From Chytriomyces cf. hyalinus JEL632 (lineage: Eukaryota > Chytridiomycota > Chytridiomycetes > Chytridiales > Chytriomycetaceae), in contig JAIWWG010000060.1 of NCBI GenBank assembly GCA_025435555.1, positions 124,001 to 188,000 on the forward strand: DNA of 64,000 bases. Direction: 5' to 3'. Position numbers and translations under genes: made by a program. How positions within the stretch are numbered: position 1 is the stretch's first letter; the number at the start of each line of letters is the position of its first letter. The notes under the pieces were generated by a model, which saw only the letters and a program-made list of their open reading frames with translations, was not told where the DNA came from and made no database searches. Positions 58,176-64,000 of this stretch are shown here, piece by piece.

Positions 58176-61100
58176 ATGGACAACATTCACCGACGCTCAC
58201 TCTTCAAGCCATCATCCTCCACCTCTTCCTCTTCCGTTCTCTCATCCAGCCAATCGAACCCAAGTCAGACCACGCTCAACACTCTCAAGAGGAGGCGGAC
58301 ACCTGCAAACACACTCGCCACCCCTTCCTCGTCGTCCACAGCACCGACCTCCATTCCCAGACCGGTCTCAGGTGCCTCAATCACAGGCACTCCATCATCA
58401 TCGGTACCCATCTTCTCGCGTCTCCATCCCGCATCCCTCGACGATGTGTTGAACACGCTCGCAAACTATAAAAACGCATCCCAAGATGCAAGCTCGAATC
58501 CTGTATGTATTTTCTGAATTGAATCTCAGTTTTCCAGCGTTTCTGCGTATTTTATTTAATTTTGTTTTGTTTTTTGATGCATTATCAAACAAGGCAACAC
58601 CACGTAATCCCAACAACCGAAAGAACAACGCTCCAAACTCGAACTCAACGCCAGGTATTAAGGCATCGATTTCTCTTCTTTGCTTTGTATTTGGCATTGA
58701 TTGCCGCGATCATCACAGAACCGACGGAGCTACGACAACTTCAGCTGGAGCTGCTGGACGCGAACAAGCGCATCAAAGCATTCGAACGCGACCTGTCTAA
58801 TGCGACTTCAGACGCGGAAAAGAAACTGATCGCTTTGGACTGTGACAAGAAAAATGTGCAACTGCAGTTGGCGCAGGCGTTATCCAAAATCCAAGTAACG
58901 CTTCATTCATCAAAAACTTTTATATTCAACAACGCGAAGCCATAACAGTTAACTTTTGTTTTTATAAGAAACTGGAGGAGGATCGTGTCTTTCTGCTCGA
59001 GAGGGACAAGTCTCAGTCTCAGAAATTGAAGCAGGCGGAGAAGGAATTGGCTTTGAAAGGGGTAACTTGATCAAAGCTGCGTTTTTGAATCTCGCGTTTC
59101 TCACAATTTTTTTTTTTTTTTTTTTTTTTTTTTGCTTCTTCAGGACGCGGAAAACTCCAACGCTTCGAAACTGCAATCTGAAAATCATGCGCTTGCAGAG
59201 AAATGCGCTTTGATAGAAGAAAAGCTCCTCGAAGTGGAACACCGTCGCGACTTTGATTTGGCCAATTTATCGAACGATTTAAAACGCGCGCAAACTCGTG
59301 TGGAGATGGTTTCACGCCAGGTAATACATCGCTATTTCTTGTGTTGTATATTTAATTGTTTTTTTTTCATCACTCCAGCTGCAAGAAGAAAGCAAGAGTA
59401 AAGCGTTGGCGCTATCGCATGTTGCGGACTTGCAAATGAAAGTATCAGAGCTGGAAAGCGGCGGCGATGAATCTCATTTTAAGCGAAACTCGCACGGGAC
59501 GGAAGAGATCATTCAGAAGCAATTGGACGGTCAGATTCTTGGCTTTAAACATCGCCACATTGTCTGCCTACTAACGATGCTCCAAACAGACCAGCTCAAA
59601 CACATACACCTTCTCGAAACAGCCAAAATAGCGCTAACAAAAGAGGTCACCCACCTCCGATCACTCCGCGAATCTACAGCCACACTTCAAGAAACAAACC
59701 GTAGCCTCCAACACCAACTCGCACAATGCGCAAATCTCCGGGAACGTTTTGCCGAAGCGCAAGTCGAAGCCATGGCGTTAAAAGCAGAAAAACAGCGATG
59801 GACTAGTTTATTGAAGGACTCTGATTTCAGAGACAGTGGTGGCGATGAAATTACACCGTTATCACTTGCACGATTGCTGTCTGCTGAACGGCTCGAACGT
59901 GCGCGAGACAAGGAGCGCGTGGTTGAAGACAAGTCGCGCATGAAAGTTTTGGAGGCGTCTGTTCTAGAGTTGGAAAAGGAGGTCGAAAGTTTGAAGCAAA
60001 CTCAGCGCAATTTGGAAGCGAAAGCAGATACGCAAATTCGGGTTCTGAAAAGGGTTGAAATGGGACGAGATTTTGCTGTCAGAGAGGCACAGTTTTTGAG
60101 GGAGCAAATGGCGAGTCTTGTTGCAGTTGGTTTTTTCGAGAGGCTCGGCTCACTAACTGCATTTTTTGTTCTTGTTTTTACAGAAAAGCATGCAGTTTGA
60201 TGAAGAGACTGGATTCGGGCAAGAAGCTGCCACTAATCGCACGGCTGAGCTGGAAGAGTTGCTCAAGGACTACAAATCACACCTGCAAGCTCTTGAAACG
60301 GAGCTTGCAGCAATTAAGGCCTCAACGGAATCTTCAGGGTCTGGGAAAAACGCATCTACAACACGCGAGCCAGACAGCGCAGGACCTTTGCATCTGGAAC
60401 TCCTAGCAAGAGTTCAGGAATTGGAGAACGGTGCGATGCAAATACCTGGCCTGCTTTTTCAATTTGATGTTCTAAACTTTTATCCATCCCCAGAGTTGAA
60501 TTCGTTAACTGCAGACAAAGCCGTGTTGGAAAAAGAAGTTGAAAACTTTGACCAACAAATTGTTGTCCTGGAACGCGCAATCGGGCAGGGCGCATTTGAT
60601 CGAGCGAACCTGAAGGTAGAAAAATCCACCCCCCTTCAAAACGTTTGGCTTTCGCGTTGAAAACTCTGGGATCTAATTTCAATCTACCCAGGTCCTTCAA
60701 CTTGCAGATAACCCTGAAACCCAAGCATTTGCAATTCGGAAAGAAAAGCTGGACGCACTGGAGGCCGAAAACAAGGCACTACAAGCGCGACTGTTGGGTT
60801 CAGAATGGGGAGCTCTTGTTCCTGTCGAGATTGTCAAGACTGCCGAGATGGAATGTCAAAGGCTTATGAAACTGATTGAGGAGCGGGATAAACGTATTTT
60901 GAGGCTACGGGAGGTTTGTGAATCGGAGTCTATTTTATTTCATTTTCATCATGTTAAATCCTCGCACAGGTATTTAGTGAAAAGTCTCAAGAATTCAAAG
61001 AGGCGGTATTTTCGCTGCTCGGTATGCTTCCTGTTCAAGTTTCTCCGCACAAGAGTCAACCTTACATTTCCAACAACCTGAAAAAACAGGCTATAAAGTA

Positions 61101-61346
61101 GAATTTCAAGAAAGCCGTGTGCGCCTCATGTCCACGTTTTCAGACGAGAACGGCACAGACCCGTCCTTCCTATTCACAAGTCAAGAAAATGATCACGGGA
61201 CACTGCAAATTGTTGGCGGCCATCCGGATCGTATCCAGCAGCTTAACCAACTGCGGGAGTGTTATATTGTGCAACACGGCTCGGTTCCTGCGTTTCTCGC
61301 ATCGGTTACTTTAAAAGGGTGGGAGGAGGGCCATATGGTTGGATGA
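58176..61346 (+). CDS. MAD1: Spindle assembly checkpoint protein MAD1
   Basis: About ten exons from the ATG at 58176 (MDNIHRRSLFKPSSSTSSSS). Disordered basic/Ser head, then a long coiled coil (LRQLQLELLDANKRIKAFER through DFDLANLSNDLKRAQTRVEM, then QHQLAQCANLRERFAEAQVE). MAD1-specific blocks follow: KVLQLADNPETQAFAIRKEK, LREVFSEKSQEFKEAVFSLL, GYKVEFQESRVRLMSTFSDE, and an RWD-like end with YIVQHGSVPAFLASVTL, stopping at 61346. MAD1 recruits MAD2 to unattached kinetochores. No clear MAD2-binding motif was picked out by eye. One intron (about 59077-59143) has a T run of about 30 before its acceptor. The gene is tail to tail with UVRAG, 159 bp apart. Confidence 0.93.
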
Positions 61347-61505
61347 TTTTGGATACCCGCACTGTTTTGCATTTTTCTCTCGTTCAAACGTTGATTGGCA
61401 TAGACTGCCAGCTTTCTATAAAATGTGATGATTCCTCTTTCGCTTGTTTCGTTGGATTTTTGAAAACAAACATTGGAATATATTCATGCCGCTTCCAGGA
61501 AAAAG

Positions 61506-64000
61506 TCAAGAACGCCTTGATGATTCCTCTCCCGCATTTTCTCCAGCAATAGCAGCCTCCCCACCCCCAGCCTCAACAACTGTCACAGACCCCCGCCCCA
61601 AATTAAAAGGATTCATAAACATGGATCCAGCAATAGACATGGGCTGCTGCAAACTATTCCAACCCAAAGTGCCAAGCATCGACGGCCGTGCAGGTAAGCT
61701 CGAGTTCCTGGGGCTACCTGCGGCTACATCGTCTCCGTTTCCTGCATCGTCCACACTGTCCCGCTCCACATCCGCGTCAACACCGGCTCCTACATTGACA
61801 GCAACGGCCCGCCAAAACGCGCCACGCGTGGGCGACATCTCTGTTGTGGGTGTACGAAAGTTGTCAAGCGCGGACCCAGTCGAAGACAGGCTGCTTGAAA
61901 TGGTGTTGCTGTTTTGGTGAGTATATGTCGTGTCGATGGCGGGACGAGTCGGCTTTTTGGCGCGTTTGGGCTGGCTGCTGTTGTTCATCAGATTCTCCCC
62001 GCTGGCAGTGGCAGAGGGGACTTCAATCACAAGCTGCTTTAGTCGGAGCCCGAGTGTGCTTGTGCTGGGTTTCACCGTTCCTGATTCACTTGCGGCTAGT
62101 TTTTTTTTTTTTTTTTTTTTTTTCGCAACGTTAAAAACGAATCCCAGAAGAGACGATACCAAAGGAACACTTTACCATTAAGTCTCAATCCTTCCGAGCC
62201 AAACGACTCTGCTCCAGACGACTCACTGCTGCTACCATCGTCACTTCCCACCGATGAATCCGAGTCATCTTCTCTAACAGTAGGACTCGGGGAACAGGGC
62301 GACGAGCACGGTAAGCTTCGAATTGCATCGACGGATTTCAGAAACTCTACATTGGACTCTGGACCAAAATGGCTGGGCAACGGCGCCGATTGGCTGTTTC
62401 CAGCAGTATTGGAGACACTACTGCTGTTATTGTTTCCACTTGCCACTGTAGTTGTTGAAACGGGCAAAGCTTTGGCTGAAGACAAGACAATTGCTTGCTG
62501 AGTTTCAGCAACGAGAGGTACATTCACGGAGCGAGGTACAGGGCTGGAATGCGGTGAGGATGTCAAAGACGCGGTTGCAGCATCAAGAAGGCTTTTGTTC
62601 AGGAATTGGATTGATTTTTGAAGCTGGCTTTTGGAAGGAGTTGGAGGCGCGGTCGTGTTGTTGGATGGAACCGCGACTCCTTCGACAATGAATTCGGGAG
62701 AATATTCTCCACTGGTGGGGAACGGTGAGGGTGTAAGGGAATGCGCATCTTTGTCTGGATTGCTTGGTGGACTTTGTTGCTCTTCAACTTGGTATGGTCC
62801 AAGAGCCAGAATCGGTTCAGAGTGCCGAGAGTATAAACTTGTGAAGGATTCGGTTGTATCAAGAGGCGGTGCTGCGACGGGAGTATCGATAACCCGATAG
62901 GATACGGGAATCTTTAAGACGGCATCGTTTTCTGAAGGAAGCCTGCGTGCAAGCACGATATCGCTATTTACAAAAATGTATGAAATTATGCCACTGAATG
63001 TCCCACTCACATTGCAGGTTTTGACATCGCGTCTATCAAAGATTTCAAATTGGGTAAAGTGTTGCGAAGATTTTTCACAACCACTCCAGCGACCGCCATC
63101 AACTGGGAAACAAAATGTCAGAAAAAGGCTTCGAAAGATAGAAAACTCCCAGGTCACCTGCTCAATATTTTTGTTCAATAAAAACACGCCGTATTCAAAT
63201 CTCAATTTATCTTGACCCTTCATAAATAACGGAAATCTGAACAGAGACAATGAGTTTTGAGGACTTCCACAGAAAACAAAATTTGTTTTTAGTTACTCCA
63301 TATTTCCCGGACCATGGAGCGACAAGCGGTCAAGTATCATGGACCGAGAACTCATTGGATTGATTGGGTATCTGAGAGGTATCTCCATGTACAGAGCAAG
63401 TAATGTGACAAGATGTGCAGTCCAACCAAGTGCAGTCGCAATGCGCTCTTCGTCGACATTGATGAATTCCGAATGGGGCAGCCAAACACGGCGAATAAGG
63501 TACACGTTCGGATCATCCCTCAGCTGGAAACAAAAATGGTTCAACAAAAAACACAACAAAAATAATTTAAAAAAAAGGATACCGCGTTTATGGGGTATAT
63601 TTCTTTCAAAGTGGCAATGAACCCCTTTTCGAGAACGCCTTTAAATTTGCAAGTTTCGCGAGCAGTAACGTTGAGGACGAACAGATCCTCCTGTACATCC
63701 AAGAGACCCTTTTGCGATTGTTCGCGATCCAGGGCCGAGTAATAAAGTCGATTTTTCCGCCTTCGCAATTTCTTTTTCGAATCTTCAAGACGCAATTTTT
63801 CTGTTGATCCCCGAGGGGGAAGGCAGAAAGATGACAAAAGTCAGCCGTCGGAATGGATGAAAAAGATTTGCGCACCTATTTCTAAGAGTCGCAAGCCCAT
63901 TCGAAGTTCGTTTCGGAGATATGATGATCGTCGAGATCGCGCAATCTGGAAACCGTCCGAAAACAGCGCGGGATTTAATAAAAAGAGTTTTGAAAACGGC
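61506..64000 (-). CDS. UVRAG: UVRAG / Vps38-like subunit of PI3K complex II (5' part off the window)
   Basis: Runs in from the right edge. Family blocks, C-terminal half: LRLEDSKKKLRRRKNRLYYS, KEIYPIN, PNVYLIRRVWLPHSEF, ATALGWTAHLVTLLALYMEI, PLRYPINPMSSRSMILDRLS and FPLFMKGQDKLRFEYGVFLL with NKNIEQ. This is the BARA2-like region that pairs with Beclin1/Atg6 to make endosomal PI3P (vacuolar sorting, endocytosis, late autophagy). A long Ser/Pro-rich tail follows (SSPHSSPVPRSVNVP, SSVGSDDGSSSESSGAES). An intron at 62096-62175 then joins it in phase to a last exon ending GEESSRRS at 61506. That intron has 24 adenines just before its AG. Confidence 0.93.

Overview
The window is nuclear DNA of a flagellated (zoosporic) fungus, most likely a chytrid. 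Three lines of evidence support this. Nearly every gene is cut by short introns of about 50-110 nt with GT..AG ends. A fungal-type homocitrate synthase (alpha-aminoadipate lysine pathway) lies at 41.7-43.6 kb. Next to it is CFAP300, a cilium/flagellum gene found only where motile flagella are built. Genes are tightly packed on both strands, and divergent pairs share only 50-80 bp. No rRNA or tRNA gene was recognised.

Layout. 1-16.5 kb, all on the minus strand: a GH38 alpha-mannosidase (runs off the left edge, with two tiny exons), a GPI-anchored DOMON plus copper monooxygenase of the dopamine beta-hydroxylase type, a secreted CGxxW-module protein with a Pro/Ala stalk and one membrane span, two tandem PIF1-like helicases, the splicing factor PRP6, and a GPI-anchored Ser/Thr-rich protein. 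17.2-29.0 kb is a transposon-rich island. It holds a PIF/Harbinger element with TTA target duplications, an AT-rich block of small compact genes of unknown (possibly viral) origin, and two oppositely oriented halves of Copia-type fossils flanked by a 340-bp inverted repeat. One arm of that repeat is split exactly by a Mutator-like element with an 8-bp target duplication. 29-41 kb: an unidentified minus-strand gene, a multi-SANT/Myb protein, ribosomal protein eL13, a SET-MYND protein with an in-frame 18-bp repeat, an 87-bp repeat array, and two unrecognised, partly decayed genes, at least one of them nuclease-like and of the Crinkler-associated kind.

41-64 kb is a dense housekeeping stretch: homocitrate synthase, an ECHDC1-like decarboxylase, CFAP300, a roughly 2,700-residue tail-anchored coiled-coil protein, an MFS (nodulin-like) transporter, mitochondrial IBA57, the spindle checkpoint protein MAD1, and UVRAG/Vps38 (runs off the right edge). 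The genes do not form a single pathway. The common themes are divergent pairs with tiny promoters and long coiled-coil proteins.
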